NCBI GenBank assembly: GCA_037101405.1
Contig: AP017965.1
Location: 124,001 to 188,000, forward strand
Length of the DNA: 64,000 nt
Direction: 5' to 3'
DNA from: Candidatus Megaera polyxenophila
GTDB lineage: Bacteria; Pseudomonadota; Alphaproteobacteria; Rickettsiales; Rickettsiaceae
In this document: positions 10,601-18,271 of the stretch, piece by piece
How positions within the stretch are numbered: the stretch's first letter is position 1
Layout: each line of letters begins with the position of its first letter
Notes under the pieces: model-generated
The model's input: only the letters and a program-made list of their open reading frames with translations
Databases searched by the model: none
What the model was told of the DNA's origin: nothing
Made by a program: the position numbers and the translations under genes

Positions 10601-10654
10601 AACAAAATTGTAAAAAAATTTATAGGATACTTAAATTCTCTTAAAGTTGAATAA
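7625..10654 (+). CDS. NRPS adenylation-thiolation-condensation (A-T-C) protein
   Basis: A 1009-residue protein. The A domain (about 1-495) has TSGSTGKPKA, NGYGPVEST, YCSGDLG, RKDRQVKILGHRID and the A10 Lys in SRGKVD; the substrate-pocket Asp is D192 (WDAFSLELWG). The carrier domain (about 510-585) has LGISS with Ser546 as the likely pantetheine site; the motif is less canonical than the usual GGHS. The condensation domain (about 595-1005) has intact H724-H725-x3-D729-G730. A C-terminal C domain without a following A-T implies it condenses its own carrier-bound donor onto an acceptor on another protein, most simply the A-T protein at 2297. There is no thioesterase or epimerase domain. No clear Shine-Dalgarno sequence is visible. 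Confidence 0.9.
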   Translation: MPLHVKFELNAKLYPNKTAIIFKDQKITYEQLNYAANNLATSLSNEDVRLGDIVPILLDRTPELIVSIIAVLKIGAIYTLVDIHSNEEKIETLINFLAPKLLITKDNIFSYQKNIKKKIFPELNYNNAGNFIPSSNIDGDSAACIFFTSGSTGKPKAVLSSHNATLRLFIDASVLDFSNKTIIPLAAAVPWDAFSLELWGALVNGGTLWVIDDLYLTSNLLYQGILYHNVNTIWLTSSLFNSIVEEDIESFRGLKYVITGGERLSVHHVKTFLSYYQHEIMLINGYGPVESTIFTTTHKIHIEDCNNCNGIPIGSVIPGTEVFILNKNYDICDGDEIGEIGIAGDGLAIEYFNNKELTNQKFKLIEINGQKKRIYCSGDLGFFTNKVLHYYNRKDRQVKILGHRIDLGEVERKIQKIIDEIVSCRLLVRQDGSNISSEIIAFYILRNSKSLDGAYIIKTLNETLETYECPKVINQIEKFPLTSRGKVDDFALLNILSSIEKNSVAKLPNQYINNDFETNIVKIFSSVTGRAFIDKSTNFQELGISSIDIGRICTRLNKLLGLQIPISIMYKYNTILLLSNYLITESNTNNKQTNLNNLRDTQIIYLTKYLMNPSIPIYYCFMTWKITGDLDIEKLQNAINYTHIKNIALRSIYSLEKSLPTTCTSYIDSPQILYLADVSSKKQALLTLKNTLSKGLNPISGIIWKTAIVSLKNTKTKFFGCVVHHIAFDGYSEHLIALSISNEYNAETKIKVNNSKLDTPIIFRNPTIKNFYDTFEDLDSLSKKLNKCVEIKWSNHDLPKNDNSHYYKSFNLDKLLRLHIDKFATKNNTTRFNILLHYWAKTLYELLINKDFCIAVPIRQRNIPTLKKLIGCHINMVYIYFGSNCFDYDDYHNLQYTNSAIRDAMLTQDIPAIQVIQNMQTYGYNTTKMSQILFALQDNPVPKLQLKNLQTDFLRQPYFNIPFDLHAEIWPIDKNSLELIVSYKKIIPEELINKIVKKFIGYLNSLKVE

Positions 10655-10764
10655 AGAAACCACTGAAAATTATTCTGAGGCTAATAGATTATTTTCCATA
10701 AGATAAATTATGTATATAAAATCATTCACTTGTTTCCCATTATCTTAACCAGTCAATACCTAAA

Positions 10765-11037
10765 TTAATCTTCATAAATAACATCACGTTTGGCTATCTT
10801 AACTATTAAAATTATAAGCTTATCTTCCTCTATTTTGCAAATTATCCTGAATTTATCTACTCGGTAACGCCAATATCCTTTTTTATTAGCACTTAACGCT
10901 TTACCAGTAAGTTTAGGATACTCTAAACTTACTATTCTAATATATAAGTACTTCCTTATTAAAGATTGCTGCTGATGACTTAATTTACTTAATGCTTTCT
11001 TTGCAATTTCGTCAAATTTAATTTGCCACTTAGTCAT
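10765..11037 (-). CDS. RelE/ParE-family toxin
   Basis: About 90 residues with the RelE-like layout: an N-terminal helix pair rich in Lys, then the central strand YWRYRVDKFRIICKIE, followed by ILIVKIAKRDVIYED. Family members cut mRNA at the ribosome or inhibit gyrase; which applies here cannot be decided. The ATG at 11037 (MTKWQIKF) overlaps the antitoxin stop by 8 bp, the usual coupling; an upstream ATG at 11058 would overlap more. It is co-transcribed with the antitoxin from the promoter near 11330. It probably acts as a stabilisation module next to the NRPS cluster. Confidence 0.8.
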   Translation of the reverse strand: MTKWQIKFDEIAKKALSKLSHQQQSLIRKYLYIRIVSLEYPKLTGKALSANKKGYWRYRVDKFRIICKIEEDKLIILIVKIAKRDVIYED

Positions 11038-11278
11038 TTTTTTCTTTCCATTCTTCAAACCCTAGCTCTTTCATAACTTCTTCTAAAGAATAAGTAGGAT
11101 TATTTTGTGCTAATATTCTTTCAGCATCATTATAATCTTCTATATCTTCTTGTAGTTCAAGGACATAGTTTTGAATTGCTTTAAGGATGATATGACTTTT
11201 AGACCTCTCAGTTTGTTTAGCAACTTGTGTTAGTGCTGCATTTAAGTCATCAGGTATTCTAGCTGTAATTGTACTCAT
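11030..11278 (-). CDS. Ribbon-helix-helix antitoxin of the RelBE-like pair
   Basis: An 82-residue protein. The N-terminal MSTITARIPDDLNAALTQVA gives the ribbon and first helix of a RHH (CopG/RelB-like) fold, followed by SKSHIILKAIQNYV. The acidic C-terminal half (EDIEDYNDAERIL and onward) would wrap the toxin. It should autoregulate the operon by binding the perfect palindrome that overlaps the -10 box upstream (11309-11323). It is the first gene of the pair and overlaps the toxin start. Confidence 0.82.
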   Translation of the reverse strand: MSTITARIPDDLNAALTQVAKQTERSKSHIILKAIQNYVLELQEDIEDYNDAERILAQNNPTYSLEEVMKELGFEEWKEKND

Positions 11279-11308
11279 AATTAACTTCTTTACTTATGTA
11301 TTTATATC

Positions 11309-11343
11309 TAATACATTGTATTATACTTGTTAAACTATGTCAA
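11309..11343 (-). promoter_or_regulatory. Promoter with overlapping palindromic operator of the toxin-antitoxin pair
   Basis: On the minus strand there is a consensus -35 TTGACA (11343-11338), a 17-bp spacer and a -10 TACAAT (11320-11315). The -10 lies inside the perfect 15-bp palindrome TAATACATTGTATTA (11309-11323). This is the arrangement expected for autorepression by the ribbon-helix-helix antitoxin encoded 30 bp downstream. Confidence 0.65.
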
Positions 11344-11473
11344 AGCATTTTACATAGTTTATTAAAGTAAAAACTCGAATAAAGACTTTTCTAATCCATT
11401 AACATGTTCGTCCATAAAACATTACCTGTTTTAGCATCTATAATCCCAATAACAATAACGATCACTGAATTAT

Positions 11474-11977
11474 GGGTATTATGACAAGTAGAGGCCAAAT
11501 CCGACATTAGGGTGATTATTTGGGTGGTTTTTAGGGATTTAAGCAGGAGTTTATCTTGTGACTTAGTAAGCGCATAATTAGTATTATACGATATATTAGT
11601 GAGGAACTCATCGCATAAAGGATACTTTTATGCTAAATTATCTCTAGAAAAACTAATCGTATAATAAGTTATGGCTAGAATTTAAGAAATTGCTTGGAAC
11701 TTATGATTTTAGAAATTTAGTAGCAAATGAATTCATAAATGTTGAATAATTATTAAGTTTTAGGCTGGCCTCTTGAACGTTAAGTATTATGCGATGGGTT
11801 TTTTAGATTTTAATACCAATATAATATAACAAAAGCCTAGAGATTCAAGCAAAAGTATAGCGTATAATAGTACTTATGCGTATAGAAAACCTTGAAATAA
11901 TTTGGGGGATTAACAGGCAAAAACTCAAGAAAAATGCTGATGCATGTCGGATTTGGCCTCTACTTGTCATAATACCC
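11474..11977. repeat. Foldback/MITE-like element with perfect 34-bp terminal inverted repeats
   Basis: Positions 11474-11507 and 11944-11977 are exact reverse complements over 34 bp, beginning GGGTATTATGACAAG. A second nested inverted pair lies inside (11571-11595 against 11856-11880, 22 of 25 matching), and shorter pairs around CTCATCGCATAA and TTATGCGATGGG. TAT flanks both ends, a possible 3-bp target duplication or chance. No transposase is visible inside; the only frame noticed is 36 codons at 11876-11986 and it runs through the right repeat. This fills the space between the toxin-antitoxin pair and the Sel1 pseudogene. Confidence 0.75.
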
Positions 11978-12507
11978 TATTATTAAGTAATTCAATTTTT
12001 TAATATGTTTGTTAGAAATTTAAAGCCAATTTTTGCGGTTCTACTTTTAGTAGGGGGGGTAGTAATTATTTTTCTTCATACCAAAACTGTATGCAACAAT
12101 GAATATAGTGAGAATGCTAAGAGAAATAAAGAAATAGAAAACTTAGAAGTTTGTGTTAAAGAAAATAATGTTGAAGCTGCCATCTTATTATCTAAACTGT
12201 ATGCAGAAGGTGATAATGTACAAAAAGATTATCAAAAAGCTTCGACATAATAAAAAACTTTGCTGATTCTGGTAATGGGCTTGCCATGATTGAGCTAGCT
12301 CATTTATATTCATCTTACGAAAAAAAATATATAGATTTTGAAGAAGCAGAAAAGTGGTATAAAAAAGCTATTAATAATCAGGATAGTTATTCAGAAAATG
12401 CAAAATTAGGTTTAGCTTACTTTTATTCTTGGAAATACATGAGTAAGGTGGCCCAATTTGTCTAGACTAAAAATCAGAAATTATGAGATATAATTTGCGT
12501 TATAATT

Positions 12508-13350
12508 TTAGCCAATAATTTTTGTTAAATACACCTGTTCTGGAGTTAAATATTCCAAGGATTGGTGCATCCTTTTACTATTATAAAAAGTTATGTAATC
12601 TGTTATAGCATTTTTTACCTCCTTGACAGTATTTAAAATTATCAAATATATTTTTTCTTGTTTTAATGAACGCCAAAATCTTTCAATAAATACATTATCT
12701 AAAGCCCTACCTTTACCGTCCATGCTAATCTTGATTTCACGTTTAACAAGTTCGTGGATGAAATTTTTTGACGTAAATTGAGAACCTTGATCGGTATTAA
12801 AAACCTCAGGTTGACCGTGCTTTTCTAGGGCTTCTTCTAGTGCGTCGATGCAAAAATCACTTTCTAAGCTAATTGAAACCTTCCAGCTCAGAATATAACG
12901 GCTAAACCAATCAATAATGGCTACTAGATATACAAATCCTTGTGCCATTCTAATATAAGTTATATCGGTGCTCCATACCTGATTTGTCTTAGTAATTTCA
13001 ACGCCTTTTAAAAGATAAGGATATACCTTATGAGCTTGGTTGCGCTTGCTTAAATTCATTTTAGGATAAATGGCTTCTATTGCCATTATTCCGTAATAAC
13101 GACTTACCGCTTTGCGACCGATAACAATTCCAAACGGTACAAGATGCCTGGACATTCTTCTGGCCCCGAAATACGGATGCTCTGTGTAGATTTCATCAAT
13201 TACTTTCATTATTTCTAAGTCTCTTGTAGTTATTCCTTTTGCCTTGTAATAATAAGTAGATTTATTAATTAAAAGTAGATCGCATTGCCTAGCAATGCTT
13301 AGATTTCTACAATTATTATCAATCATACTTTTCCTAGTTTCCAAGTCCAA
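12508..13350 (-). CDS. IS3-family transposase OrfB (integrase catalytic subunit)
   Basis: About 280 residues. HTH_21-like N-terminal part (DEIYTEHPYFGARRMSRHL) then an rve core with the DDE residues visible in WSTDITYIR, FNTDQGSQFTS and ERFWRSLKQEK. It is expressed in this family as an OrfAB fusion by -1 frameshifting. A run of nine A residues on the coding strand (complement of 13361-13369) near the end of orfA is the likely slippery site, so the annotated start is nominal. Motifs look intact. Confidence 0.9.
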   Translation of the reverse strand: MDLETRKSMIDNNCRNLSIARQCDLLLINKSTYYYKAKGITTRDLEIMKVIDEIYTEHPYFGARRMSRHLVPFGIVIGRKAVSRYYGIMAIEAIYPKMNLSKRNQAHKVYPYLLKGVEITKTNQVWSTDITYIRMAQGFVYLVAIIDWFSRYILSWKVSISLESDFCIDALEEALEKHGQPEVFNTDQGSQFTSKNFIHELVKREIKISMDGKGRALDNVFIERFWRSLKQEKIYLIILNTVKEVKNAITDYITFYNSKRMHQSLEYLTPEQVYLTKIIG

Positions 13351-13633
13351 ACAATGTAGATTTTTTTTTCAGCCAGTCACGCTCAACGCTTAACTGTCCT
13401 ATTTGTTCATATAATTGTTTTATCAAATCTTGATTGTCTGGATCTTTTGTTGCCGGCTTAACTTGAAAACCACTAACTAAATTTTCTATACCTCTTTTTT
13501 TCCATGCTTGTATTTGAGTTGCATGAACCCCGTACTTACTGCTTATTTGTGCTATTGTCATTTCAGCTTTTATTGCTTCTATAACAATTTTTGTTTTTTC
13601 CGTCGCACTATATTGCTTCGCTTTTTTAGACAT
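13334..13633 (-). CDS. IS3-family transposase OrfA (helix-turn-helix)
   Basis: 99 residues with an HTH_Tnp_1 domain (YSATEKTKIVIEAIKAEMTI, then AQISSKYGVHATQIQAWKK) and a C-terminal coiled/leucine zipper segment. It recognises the IS ends. The frame overlaps orfB by 17 bp and passes through the A9 slippery run in WLKKKS, where a -1 shift would produce the OrfAB transposase. Confidence 0.9.
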   Translation of the reverse strand: MSKKAKQYSATEKTKIVIEAIKAEMTIAQISSKYGVHATQIQAWKKRGIENLVSGFQVKPATKDPDNQDLIKQLYEQIGQLSVERDWLKKKSTLFGLGN

Positions 13634-14537
13634 ATAATTTCCATTCCCTTGTTGTGAAATTATATCTCATTTTGCATTTTTAGCAGTCCAGTTTTTGGGT
13701 ACCATTATAGAGTACTAAAAACATCCAAGACCTTAATTTATATATTGATTGGCTTAATAAACTATCTGATGAAGGAAATACAAAGGCGATGCTTTTATTA
13801 GCGGAAGAATATAAAGAAGGGTATAAATTACCAAAAAATTATAATGAATCGTTAAAATGGGTAAAAAAGGCCGCCGATAAAAACGATATAAAAGCATATA
13901 GAACTATTGGTAATTATTATATAAATGGTTTTTTAGGAGAACCTGATTATCAAGAAGCAAACTATTGGTTTCAGAAAGCCGCTGACAATGGAGATGATAT
14001 TTCTCAACAATTTCTTGAAGAGAATCCAAAACCACTTGGTCTTGAAATCACTAAGGCAACAATTTCAGATTTTAAACAAAAATTTACCCGTTACAAAAAA
14101 AGTAATCTCCCAAATTATTTTAACGGTGGCTATACTTATTTCGTAAATCCAGAGGATATTCCTTATAAGGGCGTTGCGGATGATGTAGTGTTTGTATTTA
14201 GCAAAAACAATATATTAGAAGCAGTATTAATTGTTTTTAATAAAAATCAGTGTATTGAAGTACAGCAACATATCAAAAGCAAGTATACTCCTTTGATTGA
14301 AGGCTCTAATATGTTTAAACAAGCCCTAACTACAATTAAATTAATAGGTCGATATCAGTTTTTTTCTTTATCAAATACCACCCGTTACAATTCAGAAGTT
14401 TGTACACTTACATATCAAAGCAGAGCCTTTGAATACCTAATATATTAAAAGGAGCAACTTTTACGGCAAAAAGCAGAGGAAGAAACTAAACAAAAAAATA
14501 ATCTGCTTTAAACAATACATTAATTCTGTATCTAGAT

Positions 14538-16496
14538 TTATTCAAAACCTATATCAATATCTTTTATATGCTCTTTGTTTTTATTCGATTCCGGTTTTGA
14601 AAGATTATTCTTGGGTTCTACCTGATCCTTAGGTAACCTTTTTTGTTTACTTGTTGATTTTGTTTCTCCTGCCAGAGGTAAATCATCTGATCCCGGTTTT
14701 TTATCTATTGATTTTTCTTCGCAAGCAGTTTCCATAAACCAGACATTTTTATTAGGAACTTCTGCTTTCGGGGTTTGGATTTTCGCTACCCGTACAGATT
14801 TTTCAGGTAGGATTACGTAGCACTCACCGACCCCGAGTTTTCCGAATTCTTCATAAGATACAAGAGGTAATTTGTCCTGTTTTTCATTATAACTAATGCC
14901 ATCTCTGAATTCGTTAGCACCAAAACTGGTATTTTTCTGTTGGCTAATAGTAATTTTAGTTCCACAAAGTTTGCTATATAGCTCTCCCATCCTTGGGTCA
15001 TCGCTGCTAAAAGCGAACTTGGTTTTAAATAAACCAATGAGACTGGAAGCATCGGCGTCGCCGTAATGATGATATAACTGACTGGTGGACTGGATACCGG
15101 CAAGTACGCAACTACCGTATTTTCTTCCTTCCTGCATAAGCTCTGATAAACCCGGTAGTTTACCAAGGCTTGGTAACTCATCTATTACAATCCATATTCT
15201 TTTTTCAGGTGATGTCCTTGTTCTTTTCATTCTTGAGATCAGAATTTCAAGCAATGCAGCATTTAGAGGTAGTGTAAGTTCTCTTGCTGATGGATCGGTA
15301 GAAAGAAATAGCCAGTTTTTACCGCCTTTATTGATACTATTAAGGTAATGCTCAACTGCAAATGAATTACTTTTATTGCCATCCGCTAGGAACTTTAAAG
15401 ACTTAATATTAGCCATTAAAACCGATACTATGGAAGCGGCTGTTTTTGCATTATCTTTAGTAAAGTATTTTGCCGCATCTGTTCCCTGTAACAGATAATA
15501 CATTTCTTTAGCATCGCTTTTTGTTAGGGTCGCATATAAGTCCTTAACTGAAAAACGTTTTTGTTTCTGCAAGGTCTCGGTTACTGCCACAAAAATACTC
15601 TGCGCACTCTGTTCCCAGAAATCACTAGCTGCTCTACTATTTTTCCTACTATTGAAACCAATTAAAACCTCAGCAAATTTTTCAAGGTCTTTCGATTTAT
15701 GTAAATCATACCAGAAATCCCAATTTTTGCTTCGCCCGTCAAAAGGATTAAAGATAATGTCTCCACGATCCGGATCATAGTATTTTGCAATCATCTCTCC
15801 GGTATTGTCAATTATTACTGCCGCCTCTGTCCTTAAGTTCACCTGTGGGAGAAGATTGTGCATTAAATTGGTTTTGCCTGACCCTATTGAACCTGAAACC
15901 AAGAAATTCATTGTTTCCATATCCTTGACTAATGGCATATCACCGATTTTAAGATCGCTTGCGATCTTATCCTTACGGAGGATTTTTGCAACTTCCTTGG
16001 CAGTAAGTACTTTATTAGCTCCTTCTTTTGTTTTCTCAGCTTTTAAATCCTTACCGAATTTACTCCACAGGAAGAAAATCAGAGTAAAAACAAGTTTTGT
16101 AATTACAACTCCCCAGATAAGTACTTTAAATATTAAACTCATACCTTTGCTATTAGCGGTTCTGAAAATCGTCGATTTTATGATTTTTCTAGGGTCTGCG
16201 TTTGTAGCTAGAATCCCTGATCCAGTTTTAGCATCAACCAGAGTAATATGGTTCGGTGTATTACCGATACCTGCACGTACTCCATTGATTATTCCGTCAA
16301 AACTATCAGCAAGCACAGCTTTACGATAAGAGAAAAAACCTTGCCAGTCTAATTCCATAAGCTCCCTCTTATTTATATAGGATGCAAGCAGTACTCCGAG
16401 TAAAAAAGCAATATGTATGGTTCTAGTAAATACTTGCCAGAACATCCTGACTTTATGTAGAAATACTTGCCCGCCGCCAATGAAATTATTAAACAT
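14538..16496 (-). CDS. traD: F-type conjugative coupling protein TraD
   Basis: A 652-residue type IV coupling ATPase. Two N-terminal membrane segments (about 20-40 and 120-145), Walker A SGSIGSGKTN near residue 207, and Walker B IWIVIDELPSLG followed by the conserved QEGRKYGSCVLAGIQS. The C-terminal tail is charged. It sits in the inner membrane and hands the relaxase-DNA complex to the secretion channel. Its ATG overlaps the stop of the PLD gene (TAATG), so the two are coupled. It lies apart from the main tra block, as is common in rickettsial elements. The frame is intact. Confidence 0.93.
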   Translation of the reverse strand: MFNNFIGGGQVFLHKVRMFWQVFTRTIHIAFLLGVLLASYINKRELMELDWQGFFSYRKAVLADSFDGIINGVRAGIGNTPNHITLVDAKTGSGILATNADPRKIIKSTIFRTANSKGMSLIFKVLIWGVVITKLVFTLIFFLWSKFGKDLKAEKTKEGANKVLTAKEVAKILRKDKIASDLKIGDMPLVKDMETMNFLVSGSIGSGKTNLMHNLLPQVNLRTEAAVIIDNTGEMIAKYYDPDRGDIIFNPFDGRSKNWDFWYDLHKSKDLEKFAEVLIGFNSRKNSRAASDFWEQSAQSIFVAVTETLQKQKRFSVKDLYATLTKSDAKEMYYLLQGTDAAKYFTKDNAKTAASIVSVLMANIKSLKFLADGNKSNSFAVEHYLNSINKGGKNWLFLSTDPSARELTLPLNAALLEILISRMKRTRTSPEKRIWIVIDELPSLGKLPGLSELMQEGRKYGSCVLAGIQSTSQLYHHYGDADASSLIGLFKTKFAFSSDDPRMGELYSKLCGTKITISQQKNTSFGANEFRDGISYNEKQDKLPLVSYEEFGKLGVGECYVILPEKSVRVAKIQTPKAEVPNKNVWFMETACEEKSIDKKPGSDDLPLAGETKSTSKQKRLPKDQVEPKNNLSKPESNKNKEHIKDIDIGFE

Positions 16497-17119
16497 TAGC
16501 TTGCTCTTTTTAATCTGCTTATTTCAGAGTGTTCCTTTCTTGCAAACCAGTTCTGTATATACTTCTTGGCTAATTCGCTATTATTTACAATAATAACGTT
16601 TTCGGTATTTCTGATATCTGCAGAGGTAGTAAAGTTAAAACTACCGGTAATGACTTTTTGCTTATCAATAATGATTATTTTGTTATGAGCAATACCTGAA
16701 ACATTGTCTATATCTACCTCAATACCAGCCTCCCTTAAATTCCTCATCTTTGAATGTTTTGCGCCGATATTGCTTTTATCGAGTAATACTCTAACTTTTA
16801 CTCCTCGATTATGAGCTTTAATAAGTGCTTTTACTATTTCTCCCGAAGTAAAACCGTAAGCCTGAACGTATATCGAATCCTGTGCCTTGGATATCTGGGT
16901 AGCTATAACTGTGCGACATCCCGCAGGAGGAGTAAAACATGTACTCACTTCGTCTGCACCTATTAATATAGGGTCTAATTCTCTTTTAACCGGAAGTGTG
17001 CCCTTGTTATCAAAAAACTTCATTATATCTTCGTTGTTGCCGGTATATCCTACGACAACACCAAATAAAAATGATACTGCTACGATTCTAAATAAATTAC
17101 GATATTTTCTTTTTGACAT
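16496..17119 (-). CDS. Exported phospholipase D-superfamily nuclease (Nuc-like)
   Basis: About 207 residues with one PLD catalytic motif, H-N-K-I-I-I-I-D (HxKxxxxD) followed by GSFNFT, as in the single-motif Nuc endonucleases that dimerise. The N-terminal segment LFRIVAVSFLFGVVVGY is a signal or membrane anchor. The ATG at 17119 is chosen because AAGGATAGG precedes it; an earlier ATG at 17146 overlaps the Fic gene. It lies between the Fic gene and traD in one minus-strand operon. Similar proteins accompany conjugation genes in other elements; whether it cuts DNA or lipid is not known. Confidence 0.87.
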   Translation of the reverse strand: MSKRKYRNLFRIVAVSFLFGVVVGYTGNNEDIMKFFDNKGTLPVKRELDPILIGADEVSTCFTPPAGCRTVIATQISKAQDSIYVQAYGFTSGEIVKALIKAHNRGVKVRVLLDKSNIGAKHSKMRNLREAGIEVDIDNVSGIAHNKIIIIDKQKVITGSFNFTTSADIRNTENVIIVNNSELAKKYIQNWFARKEHSEISRLKRAS

Positions 17120-17132
17120 AATCCTATCCTTA

Positions 17133-17714
17133 TTAACTGTCAGCAAAAATTATTAGCTTGGTATAATCACCCATATCCGCACTACGCAGGGCTTTTAAAT
17201 ATTGATCTCTAAAAGCTGAATCTTTAACTAGGTTATTCTTTCCCCAACTAAACCTTGGTTCATCTTTATTTATTAGATAAAGATCGGCAAACAACCTTGA
17301 AAACCTACCGTTACCGTTTGGGAAAGGATGAATAAAAACTAGTCTATGATGCAGGCGCACTGCTATTTCTCTTACTGGGAAAGTAGAGTTATCTTGCCAA
17401 AAAATTACGTCATCCATCAATATCTTAAGTTCTTGCATGATATAAACACTACTTACACCGATATTGGTTTGTTTTTGTCTAAATTTCCCGGCCCAAGTCC
17501 ATGTATCGCAGAACATTCTATTATGAAGCTTTTTGACGTATTCAATAGAAAGCAGGTTTTTTATTTTTCGGTTTTTAGTCCATATTTCGGCTCTGGCAAT
17601 ATTATATTGCTCCCATTCGTCAAGTTGATGCTGTCTTGTCAGATGTTTGGGAATTAAATTGTGAACCTCATCAGGTGAAAGAGGAGTAGCACCTTTTGTA
17701 TAAGTAAACTGCAT
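17133..17714 (-). CDS. Fic-domain protein (mobile mystery protein B type)
   Basis: 193 residues with the complete Fic core HPFPNGNGR, whose His starts the AMP-transfer reaction. No inhibitory (S/T)xxxE(G/N) helix is obvious. The family known as mobile mystery protein B always travels with a helix-turn-helix partner, here encoded immediately upstream with an end-to-start overlap at 17714. Likely activity is nucleotidylation of a target protein, in a toxin-antitoxin-like pair (inference). It is followed by the PLD and traD genes. Confidence 0.87.
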   Translation of the reverse strand: MQFTYTKGATPLSPDEVHNLIPKHLTRQHQLDEWEQYNIARAEIWTKNRKIKNLLSIEYVKKLHNRMFCDTWTWAGKFRQKQTNIGVSSVYIMQELKILMDDVIFWQDNSTFPVREIAVRLHHRLVFIHPFPNGNGRFSRLFADLYLINKDEPRFSWGKNNLVKDSAFRDQYLKALRSADMGDYTKLIIFADS

Positions 17715-18169
17715 TATTTGTCCCAGATATGTTTTATATTGTTTTTTAGCAATTCCTCTCTTAAAAAGTGGATCTGTTCTTTCATCGATTCTATCGATAT
17801 TTTTTGATCTTCTAACGCCATATGGTGCGAAGTTTGCTGAAGCTGGGTTTTAGCTTTCTCTGCTGCAGTTTTTTCAATAAACTCTATCATTCCGTCATTT
17901 GGCACGATTGCATAAACTAGTCTGCAATTCATTGCCTGCGCAACTTTTTCTAAAGTAGCAAGAGTAGTTCTACCTTCAATTTCATCAGATTCTATCCTGA
18001 TAATTCTTTCGCTGCTTACATTACAGCGTTTTCCAACTTGTCTGGTGTTCATACCTAAAGTTTCCCTTATGGTTTTAACCCAGCCAATCTCAGGACGGCT
18101 TAACTTTGAAAGCCCTTTTAACTGGTTTTCTATCTGTTTAGCCCGCATCTTCCTTAATGACCAATCCAT
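17714..18169 (-). CDS. Helix-turn-helix regulator (mobile mystery protein A type)
   Basis: 151 residues. The centre carries an XRE-type HTH (TIRETLGMNTRQVGKRCNVS then ERIIRIESDEIEGRTTLATL) and the C-terminal part is a charged helix. It matches the partner protein that precedes mobile mystery protein B in many mobile elements. It probably represses its own operon and neutralises the Fic partner (inference). Candidate operator repeats lie just upstream (18191-18243). Confidence 0.85.
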   Translation of the reverse strand: MDWSLRKMRAKQIENQLKGLSKLSRPEIGWVKTIRETLGMNTRQVGKRCNVSSERIIRIESDEIEGRTTLATLEKVAQAMNCRLVYAIVPNDGMIEFIEKTAAEKAKTQLQQTSHHMALEDQKISIESMKEQIHFLREELLKNNIKHIWDK

Positions 18170-18190
18170 GATATTTAACTTATTATTTGT

Positions 18191-18243
18191 TACTAATATA
18201 TATGTTAGTATAACATAATTTATTTATAATGTATATATTAGTA
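18191..18243. promoter_or_regulatory. Candidate operator of the Fic/HTH operon
   Basis: The near-palindrome TACTAATATATATGTTAGTA (18191-18210) lies 22 bp upstream of the HTH gene. A second partial copy, GTATATATTAGTA, starts at 18231. Paired copies just upstream of an XRE-type regulator are typical autorepression sites. Confidence 0.4.
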
Positions 18244-18271
18244 TTATTAAACAACAAATCTTATTTTTACC

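Larger units (their letters stand above)
12446..13709 (-). mobile_element. IS3-family insertion sequence (complete copy)
   Basis: About 1264 bp, flanked by the direct repeat GAGTA at 12441-12445 and 13710-13714. The ends are imperfect inverted repeats around GGCCCAATTTGTCTAGACT at the left and the complement of AGTCCAGTTTTTGGGTACC at the right. It carries orfA and orfB in overlapping frames. Its left part recurs at 63810 to the window end, which fixes the left boundary. Removing the element and one repeat restores the Sel1 frame, so the insertion is relatively recent. Confidence 0.88.
12005..14511 (+). pseudogene. Sel1-repeat exported protein, disrupted by frameshift, IS insertion and an in-frame stop
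   Basis: The frame opens at 12005 with a membrane-anchor or signal segment (LKPIFAVLLLVGGVVIIFLH) followed by Sel1 repeats (AAILLSKLYAEGDNVQKDYQKA). A one-base loss near 12243 shifts the frame; the reading continues as DIIKNFADSGNGLAMIELAH. An IS3 element then interrupts it at 12445. Joining across the 5-bp target duplication GAGTA restores the frame, which continues through more Sel1 units (NYNESLKWVKKAADKNDIKA) to 14448. After that TAA the same frame continues for 20 more codons of charged helix to 14511, so the stop may be a third lesion. Sel1 proteins usually scaffold protein contacts. The intact segment from 13789 could still be translated. Confidence 0.82.

Noticed and set aside
1258-10654. 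Assignment of the cluster to aminoglycoside synthesis
   Set aside because: There is no deoxyinosose synthase, glycosyltransferase or aminosugar dehydrogenase in the window; only the aminotransferase would fit.
11876-11986. 36-codon frame inside the foldback element
   Set aside because: It runs across the right terminal repeat, has no recognisable motif and no ribosome site; kept only as a remark.
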